Below are positions 11,399 to 20,691 of a DNA stretch of 64,000 bases, one piece after another (within the stretch, counting starts at the first letter, position 1; each line of letters begins with the position of its first letter). The notes under the pieces were generated by a model. That model saw only the letters and a program-made list of their open reading frames with translations. It searched no databases and was not told the origin of the DNA. The translations under genes and the position numbers were made by a program. The DNA is taken from positions 3,994,001 through 4,058,000 of the forward strand of contig NZ_CP114902.1 in NCBI RefSeq assembly GCF_027497235.1, given 5' to 3'. The stretch comes from Micromonospora sp. WMMD1128 (GTDB taxonomy: Bacteria; Actinomycetota; Actinomycetes; Mycobacteriales; Micromonosporaceae).

Positions 11399-13318
11399 AT
11401 GTCGGTCATGTCGTCGCCGGTGGAGTTCCTGGAGCTGCTGGCGCGCGAGGCCGCGGCGGTCGAGTTCGAGGGCCCGCTCGTCGCCGCGCGCGCCGCCGGC
11501 CTGCCCGCCGACCGGCTGGCCGAGCTGGAGCAGGCGAAGGTGGTGGCACTGCGGGTCCGGGCGCTGCTGGAGCGCCGGCGTCGCCGGGAGACCGAGCTGT
11601 CCGGCCTGTACGACACCGCGAGCGACCTGGCCGGCCTGCGCGACCTGGACGACGTGCTGCGCGCGATCGTGCACCGGGCGCGGATCCTGCTCGGCACCGA
11701 CGTGGCCTACATGACGCTCAACGACGACGAACGCGGCGACACGTACATGCGGGTCACCGACGGCTCGATCTCGGCCCGGTTCCAGCGGCTGCGGCTGGAG
11801 ATGGGTGACGGGCTGGGCGGCCTCGTCGCGCAGACCGGCACCCCGTACGTCACCTCGAACTACCAGGAGGACGAGCGGTTCCGGCACACCGGGGAGATCG
11901 ACGGCGGGGTGGGCGAGGAGGGCCTGGTGGCCATCCTCGGCGTGCCGCTGCGGCTCGGTTCCAGCGTGATCGGCGTGCTCTACGCGGCCAACCGCTCCGC
12001 CCGCCCGTTCGCCCGGGAGGAGGTGTCGCTGCTGGTCTCCCTGGGTGCGCACGCCGCGGTGGCGATCGACACCGCCCGGCTGCTGGCCGAGACCCGCGCG
12101 GCGCTGGCGGAGCTGTCCGCGGCGAACAGCACGATCCGGGCGCACAGCAGCTCGGTGGAGCGGGCCGCCGCCGCGCACGACCGGATGACCGCGCTCGTGG
12201 TCCGCGGCGGCGGCATGGAGGACGTGGCGGCGGCGGTGACCGAGGTGCTCGGCGGGGCGCTGCTGGCGCTCGACGCCGAGGGGCGGCGGCTGGCCCGGGT
12301 GGGCGAGATCGAGGAGCCGGACCGGGCGGACATGGTGGAGGCGATCGCCGCGTCCCGCACCGAGGGGCGCAGCGTCCGCCGCGGTCCGCTCTGGTACGCC
12401 GCGGTGGTGGCCGGCGCGGAGAACCTGGGTGCGCTGGTGCTGCGCCCGGACGACGAGCTGGTCGACGCCGACCAGCGGATACTGGAGCGGGCCGCGCTGG
12501 TGACGGGGTTGCTGCTGCTGTTCCGCCGGACCGTGGCCGAGGCGGAGGGGCGGGTCCGGGGCGAGCTGCTGGACGACCTGATCGCCCGGCCGGTGCGGGA
12601 CACCGACGCGCTGCGCAGCCGGGCCCGGCGGATCGGGGTGGACCTGGACGCCCCGCACGTGCTGGTGGCGGTCGGTGACGACGCGTTCGCCGAGACCGGC
12701 TCGGCCCGGCAGCGGGTCCTGTCGTGGGCCACCACGTACGCCTCGACCCGGGGCGGGCTGGCGGCGGCGCGCGACGGGCGGGTGGTGCTGATGCTGCCCG
12801 GGCGGGACGCGGGCGGCGCGGCCCGCGCGGTGGCCCGGGACCTGTCCCGGTTGACCGGCCGGCCGGTGACCGCCGGGGCGAGCGGACCGTCGACCGGGCC
12901 GGCGTCGCTCGCGGTCACGTTCGCCGAGGCGGAGCGCTGCCTGACCGCGCTCGGCGCGTTGGGCCGGACCGGGCAGGGGGCGAGCACGGCGGAGCTGGGG
13001 TTCGTCGGGTTGCTGCTGGGCGCGGTCGGCGACGCCGGTGACCGGGACGTGAGCCGGTTCCTCACCGCCACGGTGGGGCCGGTGGTCGACTACGACGCCC
13101 GGCGGGGCACCGCGCTGGTGAAGACGCTGGAGGCGTACTTCGGGGTGGGTGGCAGCCTGGCCCGGGCGGCCGAGCAGTTGCACGTGCACGTCAACACCGT
13201 GACCCAGCGGCTGGAGCGGGTCGGCCAGCTGCTGGGCGTCGACTGGCAGAAGCCGGAGCGGGCGCTTGAGGTGCAGCTCGCCCTGCGCCTGCACCGGCTG
13301 CGCGTCCCGCCCGGCTAG
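11399..13318 (+). CDS. GAF domain / PucR-type transcriptional regulator
   Basis: Probable metabolite-sensing regulator. Of 639 residues, an N-terminal helical part (about 1-60) precedes a GAF domain (about 60-230, with [19 protein letters not shown]). A middle region resembles PucR/CdaR sensor parts, and a C-terminal PucR helix-turn-helix follows ([20 protein letters not shown]). ATG at 11399 is the working start; ATG 11408 and a GTG at 11384 overlapping the upstream stop are alternatives, and none has a clear ribosome site. The ligand is unknown; position behind a hydroxybutyrate-dehydrogenase-like gene suggests a role in that pathway. Confidence 0.85.
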   Translation: MSVMSSPVEFLELLAREAAAVEFEGPLVAARAAGLPADRLAELEQAKVVALRVRALLERRRRRETELSGLYDTASDLAGLRDLDDVLRAIVHRARILLGTDVAYMTLNDDERGDTYMRVTDGSISARFQRLRLEMGDGLGGLVAQTGTPYVTSNYQEDERFRHTGEIDGGVGEEGLVAILGVPLRLGSSVIGVLYAANRSARPFAREEVSLLVSLGAHAAVAIDTARLLAETRAALAELSAANSTIRAHSSSVERAAAAHDRMTALVVRGGGMEDVAAAVTEVLGGALLALDAEGRRLARVGEIEEPDRADMVEAIAASRTEGRSVRRGPLWYAAVVAGAENLGALVLRPDDELVDADQRILERAALVTGLLLLFRRTVAEAEGRVRGELLDDLIARPVRDTDALRSRARRIGVDLDAPHVLVAVGDDAFAETGSARQRVLSWATTYASTRGGLAAARDGRVVLMLPGRDAGGAARAVARDLSRLTGRPVTAGASGPSTGPASLAVTFAEAERCLTALGALGRTGQGASTAELGFVGLLLGAVGDAGDRDVSRFLTATVGPVVDYDARRGTALVKTLEAYFGVGGSLARAAEQLHVHVNTVTQRLERVGQLLGVDWQKPERALEVQLALRLHRLRVPPG

Positions 13319-13404
13319 GCCGCCGGGTACGGGCCGGGCGGGCCCGGCGCGGGCGGGCCGGGCCGCCGGGTGCGGGCCGGGCGGGCCCGGCGCGGGCGGG
13401 CCCG
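13319..13404. repeat. 43-bp tandem repeat, two copies
   Basis: Two near-identical copies (13319-13361 and 13362-13404) of a very GC-rich unit, GCCGCCGGGTACGGGCCGGG at its start, lie right after the PucR-type gene and converge on the TetR gene. The G/C-only blocks can fold strongly and may end both transcripts. Confidence 0.85.
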
Positions 13405-13428
13405 GGCGGCGCCGGGGAGCTGGTCGGC

Positions 13429-14037
13429 TCAGCGGGCGCGCAGGCCGTCCAGGACCGCGTCCACGATCCGCCCGGGCAGGATCCGTTCGTCCCACTCGGG
13501 GTGCCAGGGCAGCATCCGCTGGGTCAGGATCGGCGCGGTGAGCAGCGCCATGGCGACCTCGATGTCGATGTCGGCGCGCAGCTCGCCGCTGTCGACCGCG
13601 CGGCGCAGCACCTCGCGCATCGCCTGCCGCCGGGGCTCGATGATCGCCTCGTACGCCGCCCGGTGCGCGGAGCTGCGGTTCACCTCGGGCACCAGACAGG
13701 GCATGATCTTGCGGACCCGCGGGTCGACGTGCTGGCCCACGGCGCTGACCAGCAGCACCAGGTCGTCCCGGACGGAGTGCCCGCCGGTGCGGGGCGGGGC
13801 GCCCTTGAGCCGGCCCAGCGCGTCCACAAGCAGCGCCTCCTTGCCCGGCCAGCGGCGGTAGATGGTGGCCTTACCCACCCCGGCCCGGGCCGCGATCGCC
13901 TCGATGGAGAGCGCCTCGACGGAGTTGCCCTCGGCCAGCAGGTCGAGGGCGGCCTCCACGATCGCCTCGTCCGCGCGGGTGCTCCGCGGTCGCCCGGGCG
14001 ACCGCGGAGCATCCGCCGTGGAAGTCATGTCAGACAT
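13429..14037 (-). CDS. TetR-family repressor of the adjacent efflux gene
   Basis: DNA-binding repressor of 202 residues. The N-terminal helix-turn-helix ([20 protein letters not shown]) is the TetR signature, followed by a TetR C-terminal ligand domain (family with AefR-like architecture: [15 protein letters not shown]). ATG at 14037 or 14028 may be the start. It follows the MFS gene by 11 bases on the same strand, so repressor and pump are co-transcribed and the repressor probably acts at the palindromes upstream of the pump. Confidence 0.92.
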   Translation of the reverse strand: MSDMTSTADAPRSPGRPRSTRADEAIVEAALDLLAEGNSVEALSIEAIAARAGVGKATIYRRWPGKEALLVDALGRLKGAPPRTGGHSVRDDLVLLVSAVGQHVDPRVRKIMPCLVPEVNRSSAHRAAYEAIIEPRRQAMREVLRRAVDSGELRADIDIEVAMALLTAPILTQRMLPWHPEWDERILPGRIVDAVLDGLRAR

Positions 14038-14048
14038 TGTCCACGAAC

Positions 14049-15614
14049 CTATGCGGTTCCGGCCAACTCCGGCTCGCCGGCCGGGGCGGCCTCGGGCGCG
14101 GGAGCCGGACGGCCGGGCATCCAGCGCGCCACGATCACCACGCCGAGCGCCGCCGCCAGCGCGGAGACCCCGGCCGCCCAGTGCATCGCGGAGACGAAGG
14201 AGTCGTTCGCGGCCTCGATCAGCCGAGGCGCGGCCGGGCCGACCTGGCCAGCGACCCCGTACGCCCCGGAGACCGACTCCCGGGCCGCGTCGCGGACCGG
14301 GGCGGGCAACGCGGACAGCGCCGGGGTGACCTGGTCGCGGTAGACCGCGGAGAGCACCGAGCCGAGCACCGCCACGCCGAGCGCGCCGGCCACCTGGCGG
14401 ACGGTGTTGCTGACCGCCGAGCCCACGCCGGCCTTCTCCCGGGGCAGCGCCGACATGATTGACTCGGTGGCCGGCGGCATGATGTTCGCCATACCGGCGC
14501 CCTGGAGGAAGCCCAGTGCCGAGAAGATCCAGATCGGCGTCTCGGCGTCGATGAAGACGAACGCGGCGAGCGCGACGATGGTGAGCGCCAGGCCGACCGC
14601 CGCGACCGCCCGGCCGCCGTAGCGACGGACCATCGCGGCGCTGCGCGGGGCGAAGATGAGCTGGGCCGCCGCGAAGGGCAGGAAGAGCAGGCCGCTCTCC
14701 AGCGGGCTGTAGCCACGGACCAGTTGGAGGTAGAACGCGCCGAAGAACATCACCCCCATCGCGGCGAAGAAGACCAGCCCGACCAGGGCCACCGGGGCGG
14801 CGAACCGGGGCACCCGGAACAGCCGCACATCGAGCGACGGGTGGTCGCTGCGCAGCTCGTGCGCGACGAACCAGCCGAGCGCCGCGAGGCCGCCGGCGAT
14901 CGAGACCCAGACCTGCGGCCGGCCGAAGCCGTGCTCGCCGCCGTCGATGATGCCGTAGGTGAGCGCGACCAGGCCGATCACGGAGAGCAGCACGCCGAGC
15001 AGGTCCACCCGGCCCGGGGACGGGTCGCGGGACTCGGGGACCAGGATCGCCACCAGCAGCACCCCGACCGCCACCACCGGCACGTTGATCAGGAACACTG
15101 AGCCCCACCAGTAGTGCTCCAGCAGCGTGCCGCCGAGGACCGGGCCGATGGCCACGGCCAGACCGACCGCGCCGGCCCAGACCCCGATCGCCCGGCCGCG
15201 CTCGCGGGGGTCGAAGACGTTGGAGATGATCGAGAGCGTGACCGGCATGATGGCCGCGCCACCGACGCCCATCAGCGCCCGCGCGGCGATCAGCTGCGCC
15301 GGGTCCTGCGCGTACGCGGAGAGCAACGAGGCCAGGCCGAACAGCGCCAGCCCGAGGATCAGGAAGCGTCGGCGGCCGAACCGGTCGCCGAGCACGCCGA
15401 AGGTGAACAGCAGGCCGGCGAAGACGAGGGTGTAGGAGTTGATCGCCCACTCCAGCTCGCCCTGGCTGGCGCCGAGGCCGCGCACCGGGTCGGCGAGGGT
15501 GCGCAGCGCGACGTTGAGGATGGTGTTGTCGAGGACGACCACGAGGAGGCTGATCACCAGCACCCCGAGGATCGCCCACCTCCTCGGGTGTCCGGTGTTC
15601 TCGTGCGGTTCCAT
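14049..15614 (-). CDS. MFS drug efflux transporter, DHA2/EmrB-QacA type
   Basis: Proton-driven multidrug exporter of 521 residues with about 14 predicted membrane helices. It shows the antiporter motifs [14 protein letters not shown] (helix 1) and [10 protein letters not shown] (loop 2-3), and [19 protein letters not shown] (motif C). ATG at 15614 has GGGGGAG upstream. Substrate unknown. With the downstream TetR gene and upstream operators it forms a self-contained inducible efflux unit. Confidence 0.93.
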   Translation of the reverse strand: MEPHENTGHPRRWAILGVLVISLLVVVLDNTILNVALRTLADPVRGLGASQGELEWAINSYTLVFAGLLFTFGVLGDRFGRRRFLILGLALFGLASLLSAYAQDPAQLIAARALMGVGGAAIMPVTLSIISNVFDPRERGRAIGVWAGAVGLAVAIGPVLGGTLLEHYWWGSVFLINVPVVAVGVLLVAILVPESRDPSPGRVDLLGVLLSVIGLVALTYGIIDGGEHGFGRPQVWVSIAGGLAALGWFVAHELRSDHPSLDVRLFRVPRFAAPVALVGLVFFAAMGVMFFGAFYLQLVRGYSPLESGLLFLPFAAAQLIFAPRSAAMVRRYGGRAVAAVGLALTIVALAAFVFIDAETPIWIFSALGFLQGAGMANIMPPATESIMSALPREKAGVGSAVSNTVRQVAGALGVAVLGSVLSAVYRDQVTPALSALPAPVRDAARESVSGAYGVAGQVGPAAPRLIEAANDSFVSAMHWAAGVSALAAALGVVIVARWMPGRPAPAPEAAPAGEPELAGTA

Positions 15615-15638
15615 GGTCGGGTTCTCCCCCCGCTCACC

Positions 15639-15656
15639 CGTGTCAAATTCGATACG
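15639..15656 (-). promoter_or_regulatory. Second imperfect operator for TetR
   Basis: An 18-bp imperfect palindrome, CGTGTCAAATTCGATACG, matches its own reverse complement at 14 of 18 positions and shares the CGATACG half-site with the main operator. It lies 25 bases before the pump start. Confidence 0.5.
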
Positions 15657-15696
15657 GGGCAGACTCGTAACGATGCCGAGCGTAGGCGAGCGATTT

Positions 15697-15721
15697 TCGA
15701 TACGGAACCGGTTCGTATCGA
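15697..15721 (-). promoter_or_regulatory. Main TetR operator candidate upstream of MFS pump
   Basis: A 25-bp near-perfect palindrome has arms TCGATACG and CGTATCGA around a GAACCGGTT centre with one extra base. It lies 83 bases before the pump start, as expected for a TetR site. Assignment to the neighbouring repressor is inference. Confidence 0.75.
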
Positions 15722-15737
15722 TTGTGCGCCAGGTCAC

Positions 15738-15789
15738 GTTAAGCGGGGCCCCCGCCTCTACCGGAAGCGTTAAGCGGGGGCCCCTCCTT
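15738..15789. repeat. Dispersed GTTAAG/GGGGCCCC element, copy 1
   Basis: Two tandem units at 31-bp spacing, each starting GTTAAGCGGGG and folding as GCGGGG/CCCCCGC, are joined by CTCTACCGGAAGC. The same element occurs near 31.1, 40.8 and 55.6 kb. Here it overlaps the end of the cobalamin-binding gene and supplies its TAA stop and last codons. Confidence 0.85.
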
Positions 15790-16396
15790 GCAGGCAGGCG
15801 GCGGTGGCTTCGGTGAGGGTGGTGAGGCGACGCGGGGCGGCGGGAACGGGTGGGAACGGCTCGATCCAGCCCGGTCCGGCGGCGAGGACACGCAGTCCGG
15901 GGGTGTCCCGCCCGAGCCGGACCAGGCGGTAGGACCGGCCGGTCAGCGGGCTCTGCGCCCACACCACCACCACCCGCGGCCGGACCCGGCGCACGGCGCT
16001 GGCAAGCGCCGTCCAGGGCAGGGCCGGGCCGAGGTGCACGCTGTCCAACCCGCGCTCGCGCAGGGCCGCCGCGAGCGCGTGCAGGCCGAGGCAGTGCGAC
16101 TCCTGCTCGGCCCCGGCGAGCAGGACGCGACCCGCCCGCCGCGCCGGACCCGGCTCGCGCGCCAGCACGTCCAGACCGCAGCGGACGCCCTCGGCGAAGG
16201 CGTGTTCGACGGCCACCTCGGCGGCGCTGCGGCCGGGCAGCGCACCGAGCAGGGGCGCGCAGACCCGCTCCCACAGCGGCGTCACGCCCCACCGGTCCGC
16301 CGCCTCCACGATCAGCGCGGCGACCCGGCCGTCGTCCAGGTCCTCCGCGGCGAGCGTGAGCCGCTTGCGCGCGTCCTCGACGGCCTCGGCCGGCAT
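15770..16396 (-). CDS. Free-standing cobalamin-binding domain protein
   Basis: A 208-residue protein with no recognised catalytic or DNA-binding domain. The N-terminal half resembles the helical B12 cap domain (AAEVAVEHAFAEGV, with the conserved EH). The C-terminal half resembles the Rossmann-like B12-binding domain; ESHCLG stands in for the DxHxxG motif whose His ligates cobalt. It is close to the sensor half of CarH/LitR-type photoreceptors, but the MerR domain is absent and the tryptophan ten residues before the EH is proline here. ATG at 16396 has GGGGAGGA upstream. Its stop codon comes from a dispersed repeat. Function unknown. Confidence 0.75.
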   Translation of the reverse strand: MPAEAVEDARKRLTLAAEDLDDGRVAALIVEAADRWGVTPLWERVCAPLLGALPGRSAAEVAVEHAFAEGVRCGLDVLAREPGPARRAGRVLLAGAEQESHCLGLHALAAALRERGLDSVHLGPALPWTALASAVRRVRPRVVVVWAQSPLTGRSYRLVRLGRDTPGLRVLAAGPGWIEPFPPVPAAPRRLTTLTEATAACLQGGAPA

Positions 16397-16417
16397 CGGC
16401 CCGGTCCTCCCCACCAG

Positions 16418-16458
16418 ACGAACCCTCCCGGTAGACGGTCTCTACCGGGAGGGTTCGT
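16418..16458 (-). terminator. Terminator of the GT87-acyltransferase pair
   Basis: A perfect 18-bp stem (16418-16435 with 16441-16458) has a 5-base loop and starts 37 bases after the acyltransferase stop. Confidence 0.85.
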
Positions 16459-16494
16459 CGGAACGGGGCGGTCTGGATGCACCGGCCCGTCGGG

Positions 16495-17646
16495 TCAGCG
16501 GGCCTCGCGGGCCTGGCGTACGGCGGCGGTCAGCCGCGGCTTCATCCACCGCGCCACCGGCCGCTCGACGAACCGGTGGATCAGCCACGCGGCGAGCAGC
16601 AGGCCGGCGAAGACCGCACCGATCAGCAGCCACGGGGACAGGTGGTCCTGGGCGCGCTGGATCAACGCGATCCCGAGCGTCTGGTGGATGAGGTAGAGCG
16701 GGTAGGTCAGCGCGCCCGCCGTGGCCACCCAGGACCAGCGGACCCAGCCGAACCGGCCGAGGGCGACGGCCGCCATGAGGGCGAGGAAGAACACGACGAT
16801 CACAGCGGACGGCAGGTAGCCGACCTCGCGGGCCCGGGCGAGGCCGGGCAGGCGGGTGAGCGCGACCAGGCCGGAGAGCCCGACGATGGACCAGAGCAGC
16901 AGGTTCGGGCCGAAGCGGTGGATGAGGTAGAGCGCGACGCCGGCGATGAAGTAGCTGGAGTGGTTCGCGGCGGTCACCTGGATGAGCCACGTGTTGCCGA
17001 ACTTCGGTACGACGAGCGAGCCGATGGTCCAGAGGGCACAGAAGGCGACCACGCCGCGGTAGCTCAGCCCACGGGCGACCAGGATCGCGAAGAGCAGGTA
17101 GAAGATCATCTCGACGGTGAGCGTCCAGTAGGACAGGTCGAGGTGACCGATGCCGAGGAAGTCCTGCATCATCGTCAGGTTGCCCAGCACCTGACGCGGT
17201 TCGGGTCGGCCCTCCCGCGGCACCAGCAGGAGCACCCCGGTGGCCAACAGGACCGCGAACCAGTACGCCGGGTAGAGCCGCACCACCCGGGAGACGAAGA
17301 AGTCGCCGACCGTGCGGCCCCACGCGCTCATGCAGATCACGAAGCCGCTGATGATGAAGAACAGCTGCACGCCGAGGAAGCCGTACTTGGCCACGGCGTG
17401 CACCGGCCCGAAGATCGCCCCCGCCGACGGGTCCTGCCACGCGCCGAGCTTGTCCCCGACGAGGTGGTACGCGACCACCATGACCGCCGCGCCGAGGCGC
17501 AGCCCGTCCAGGACCAGCAGCCGCGGCCGGCGCGGGGCGGGCGTCTCGGCGGCGGGCGCCGGGACGGCCGGTTCGACAGGCGGGCCGGGGTGGGCCGGAT
17601 CCGGCGCTGAAACCGGTGCGAGGCGGTGGTCCGTCGCCTGCGTCAT
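16495..17646 (-). CDS. Membrane acyltransferase, acyltransferase-3 family
   Basis: Integral membrane O-acyltransferase of 383 residues with about ten predicted helices after a Pro/Ala-rich cytoplasmic N-terminus (about residues 1-40). The family start (LLVLDGLRLGAAVMVVAYH, with the conserved His), FFIISGFV and SRVVRLYPAYW are present. Such enzymes acylate sugars or surface polymers. ATG at 17646 is preceded by AGGAG with 6-base spacing. It follows a GT87 glycosyltransferase by 53 bases, so both may modify one cell-surface glycan or glycolipid; the substrate cannot be told. Confidence 0.9.
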   Translation of the reverse strand: MTQATDHRLAPVSAPDPAHPGPPVEPAVPAPAAETPAPRRPRLLVLDGLRLGAAVMVVAYHLVGDKLGAWQDPSAGAIFGPVHAVAKYGFLGVQLFFIISGFVICMSAWGRTVGDFFVSRVVRLYPAYWFAVLLATGVLLLVPREGRPEPRQVLGNLTMMQDFLGIGHLDLSYWTLTVEMIFYLLFAILVARGLSYRGVVAFCALWTIGSLVVPKFGNTWLIQVTAANHSSYFIAGVALYLIHRFGPNLLLWSIVGLSGLVALTRLPGLARAREVGYLPSAVIVVFFLALMAAVALGRFGWVRWSWVATAGALTYPLYLIHQTLGIALIQRAQDHLSPWLLIGAVFAGLLLAAWLIHRFVERPVARWMKPRLTAAVRQAREAR

Positions 17647-17699
17647 CGACGTCTCCTGGGGAGGGGGGTGGTGGGGGGTGGCCGGTTCGACGGGCCGGC

Positions 17700-19016
17700 T
17701 CATGCCGGTACGCGCTCCGGCAAGATCGACGCCGGCCGCTCCGCGGCGCGTCGCCGGTGCCACAGCCAGAGCCCGGCGAGCGCGAAGAGTACCAGTGTGG
17801 AGCCGACGTAGGCATCGAGTGCCAGCGCCTGCGCCGCACCCTCCAACTTGCCCGACTTCCAGATCAGGCCGAGCGGGATGACCTCACCGGTGCGGATGCG
17901 CCCCGGCCACATGAGGTACGGCAGCACGGCCGCCACCGCGACCACGCCGGCGAGCACGCGCGCCGCACCACCGGCACGTCGCACCACGTCGACGAGCACC
18001 AGCACCATCGGGCCGATCCAGAGCCAGTAGTGCGACCAACTCACCGGCGAGACGACGAGCATGGTCAGGCCCACCACGACCATCGCCATGGTCTCCTCAC
18101 CCTGCCGCTGGAGCGCGACGGCCAGGGAGAGCGCGGCCACCGCGACCACGACGACGGAGATCAGCCACCAGATGTTGTTCGGCTCGTTGATGTCGAGCAC
18201 GCGGGCGACGGCGCCCTGGAGAGACTGGTTGCCGCCGTAGCGCGGGCCCAGCGTCATCAGCACCCGGCTGGAGTCGAACGCCCGGCCGGTGAGCCAGTAG
18301 TCGTACGAGCCGCCCGGCTGGATGATCACGCCCAGCAGGGTGAGCCCGGCGAAGGTGGCCGACGCCACGACGGCCGCCCGGATCCGCCGGGTCAGCAGCA
18401 GGTAGACCACGAACAGGCCGGGCAGCAGCTTGACCGCGGTGGCCGCGCCCACGCCGATGCCCTTGAACCGGCTCCGGTCCGGCCGGGAGAGGTCCGCCAC
18501 GACCAGCAGCAGCACGAAGATGTTGATCTGGCCGAGGCTGAGGTTGCGTTGCAGCGGCTCGGTCCAGAGCAGCAGGGCGAGCGCCGCGGCGGCCAGGCCC
18601 AACCGGCCGCGGACCCCACGGTGACCGAGCATGCCGGTGGTGAGATAGAGCGCGCCGAGCATGGCCAGCAGCCCCAGGGCGTTCCACCCGTACAGGGCCG
18701 TGCGGGGGTCGAGCCAGGTCAGCGGCGTGATGAACGGCAGCGTCACCGGCGGGTAGGTGTAGGGCAGATTGAGCGAGGTGTAGCCGAGCTGGTAGACCGG
18801 CTCGCCGTCCAGGAAGGCGTGCGCGGCGCCCAGGTACATCCTGAAGTCGATTTTGATCAGCGGATGGGCGCGCACGAACGCGGCGTATGCCGCGACTGAC
18901 CCCACAAGCGCCACCAGGCCCGGAACGAGCATCCAGTTCGGGAGGGTGACCTGCGGCGGCGCCGGGCGATCGGGTGGGGTCTCGGTGGCCAGCCGGCGGA
19001 TACGCTGGATGATCAT
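17700..19016 (-). CDS. GT87 (DUF2029) membrane glycosyltransferase
   Basis: Polytopic protein of 438 residues with about ten membrane helices, resembling mycobacterial polyprenyl-phosphate-mannose alpha-mannosyltransferases. After the first helix comes the acidic loop IKIDFRMYLGAAHAFLDG with the family Asp, then GYTSLNLPYTYPPV and, later, LSLGQINIFVLLLVVADL and SPVSWSHYW. It probably transfers a sugar from a lipid-phosphate donor outside the membrane. The acyltransferase gene follows on the same strand, suggesting an operon for glycolipid or polymer decoration. Confidence 0.85.
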   Translation of the reverse strand: MIIQRIRRLATETPPDRPAPPQVTLPNWMLVPGLVALVGSVAAYAAFVRAHPLIKIDFRMYLGAAHAFLDGEPVYQLGYTSLNLPYTYPPVTLPFITPLTWLDPRTALYGWNALGLLAMLGALYLTTGMLGHRGVRGRLGLAAAALALLLWTEPLQRNLSLGQINIFVLLLVVADLSRPDRSRFKGIGVGAATAVKLLPGLFVVYLLLTRRIRAAVVASATFAGLTLLGVIIQPGGSYDYWLTGRAFDSSRVLMTLGPRYGGNQSLQGAVARVLDINEPNNIWWLISVVVVAVAALSLAVALQRQGEETMAMVVVGLTMLVVSPVSWSHYWLWIGPMVLVLVDVVRRAGGAARVLAGVVAVAAVLPYLMWPGRIRTGEVIPLGLIWKSGKLEGAAQALALDAYVGSTLVLFALAGLWLWHRRRAAERPASILPERVPA

Positions 19017-19074
19017 AGTGGCTTGGATCGTAGCCTAGGCCGGACGGCGCGGGGTACCGCCGTTCGGCCGCTGC

Positions 19075-19190
19075 GGACGGCCTCGGTCCGGGAAGGTGAC
19101 CACCCGGCGGGCGCCCCCGCCGCGCCAGCCGCCCCAGCGCCGCGGGCGCCTCGGACAGCGGCACCGTGCCGCTGACGAGCGGGGTCGTCT
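19075..19190 (-). pseudogene. Frameshifted remnant of a quinone-oxidoreductase-like gene
   Basis: On the minus strand, one frame reads TTPLVSGTVPLSEAPAALGR, the usual near-C-terminal segment of zinc-type alcohol dehydrogenases/quinone reductases. A shift of frame a few codons later gives RRVVTFPD, the usual end. No intact start or cofactor domain exists; a stop codon lies just upstream in the first frame. I read it as the decayed 3' end of a lost gene. Identification is by pattern recognition only. Confidence 0.5.
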
Positions 19191-19240
19191 CCCGGGATCT
19201 GCTGCGCGGTCACCCGAAGATCGGCGGCCACCCGGCCTGA

Positions 19241-20278
19241 TCAGCCGGTCAGCGCGTTCAGGGCCAGGTCGACGTCCGCCTCGGTGGTGTAGAGGTGGAA
19301 CGAGGCGCGCACCCGACCGGCCCGGACCGCCGCCCGCACCCCGGCCCGGGCCAGTTTCTCCTGCGCGCCCGCCACCTCGACGGTGACGATCGCGCTGTCA
19401 CCGGGCGGGCGGCCCAACCCGGTCAGGAAGCGGTTGGCAAGCGCCACGTCGTGGTCGCGCACCTCCGCCAGGTCCAGGTCGGCGAGCAGCTCCAGCACCG
19501 GGGCCGCACCGGCGTAGCACAGCCAGGACGGGGAGATGTCGAACCGCCGGGCGTCGTCGGCCAACCGCATCGGCGTGCCGTAGTAGGAGGCGTGCGGGTC
19601 CTGGCCGGCGTACCAGCCGGCGGCGTCCGGGCGCATCCGCTCGCGCAGCGCCGGCGCCAGGTAGGCGAAGGCCGAGCCGCGCGGCGCCATCAACCACTTG
19701 TACGCCCCGACCAGCACCGCGTCCGCCCGGTCCGCCGCGAACGGCAGCCAGCCGCACGCCTGGGTGGCGTCGACCACCACGAGCGCGCCGTGCGCCCGGG
19801 CCGCCGCGACGATCTCGTCGTACGCCGCGACCGTGCCGTCGGCGGACTGCACCACGCTGAACGCCACCACGTCGGTGCCGGCGTCGATCGCGTCGACAAG
19901 CCCGGCCAGCGGGACGGTGCGCACCCGCACGCCCCGCTCCTCCTGCACCAGCCAGGGGAAGAGGATCGAGGTGAACTCGCCCTCCGGCACCACCACCGTG
20001 GCGCCGGGTGGCAGCGCCGCCGCGATCGGCGCGGCCATCTGCGACACGGTTGCGCCGATGCTCACGTCGGCGGCGTCGACGCCGACCAGCCGGGCGAACG
20101 CGGCCCGGGACCGGTCGACCGAGGTGTCCCACACCTCGAACGACACCCCACCGGTGCGCCATTCGGCGAGCACCTGCTGCACGGCATCCCACACCGGGTC
20201 GGGCGGCAACCCGTAGGTGGCGGTGTTCAACCAACCCGGCTCCGGCTGCCACAACTTCTGTGCCTGCTCCAACTCCAT
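19241..20278 (-). CDS. PLP-dependent aminotransferase class V family protein
   Basis: PLP enzyme of 345 residues in the fold-type I class V group (kynureninase, isopenicillin-N epimerase, cysteine desulfurase relatives). The PLP lysine is in LVGAYKWLMAPRG; the cofactor Asp is in LVVVDATQACGW. The active cysteine loop of desulfurases is not evident, so the reaction is open. ATG at 20278 opens MELEQAQKLW. No co-directional neighbour is close, so it is probably a single-gene unit. Confidence 0.85.
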   Translation of the reverse strand: MELEQAQKLWQPEPGWLNTATYGLPPDPVWDAVQQVLAEWRTGGVSFEVWDTSVDRSRAAFARLVGVDAADVSIGATVSQMAAPIAAALPPGATVVVPEGEFTSILFPWLVQEERGVRVRTVPLAGLVDAIDAGTDVVAFSVVQSADGTVAAYDEIVAAARAHGALVVVDATQACGWLPFAADRADAVLVGAYKWLMAPRGSAFAYLAPALRERMRPDAAGWYAGQDPHASYYGTPMRLADDARRFDISPSWLCYAGAAPVLELLADLDLAEVRDHDVALANRFLTGLGRPPGDSAIVTVEVAGAQEKLARAGVRAAVRAGRVRASFHLYTTEADVDLALNALTG

Positions 20279-20371
20279 GCGCCGACGCTAGCCGGAGTCG
20301 CCGGTCTTCGTGGACCGCCAATCCCACCCCCGTGGCCCACCGCCCTCCCGCCGTTCCCACCGCACCACCGC

Positions 20372-20484
20372 GCGTGATCCACACCACCTCGGCGAGATGG
20401 CGGTATCGGACGGCCCGGATACCGCCACCTCGGCGTAATGGAGTCGATCATGGGCCGGATACCGCCGCCTCGGCGTAGTGGCGC
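20372..20484. repeat. Dispersed GGATACCGCC palindrome, copy 1
   Basis: GGCGGTATC and GATACCGCC arms face each other around a 10-base loop (about 20399-20426), flanked by CTCGGCG blocks and a GTCGATCATG end. A further GGATACCGCC half-unit follows. The stretch 20279-20647 holds only this element and the copied gene end below. Related copies lie near 29.5 and 44.3 kb. Confidence 0.8.
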
Positions 20485-20589
20485 GTCGAGGCACGGTCTC
20501 CGGGCGCGGCCGGGAGGAGGCAGGACCGAAACGCGCCGGACCACATCGGACCGCAGGAAGACCACCGGAGGTCGCGTACCTACCGACCG

Positions 20590-20691
20590 GGCCGGCTCAG
20601 TCGGGCGCGGGCAGGTCCGCGAGCGTCGTCGCCATCTCCGTGCCGGCTCAGTCGGGCGCGGGCAGGTCCGCGAGCGCCGTCGCCATCTCCG
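20590..20691. repeat. 51-bp tandem duplication of a gene's 3' end
   Basis: Positions 20590-20640 and 20641-20691 are copies with one internal difference and a different first base. The right copy holds the last codons and stop of the HExxH gene; the left copy lies beyond the stop. The unit is 17 codons long. Confidence 0.9.

Noticed and set aside
15738..15789. Reading the dispersed element as a plain intrinsic terminator
   Set aside because: Hairpins are present, but the shared linker and ends in four copies go beyond what a terminator needs, and U-runs are missing.
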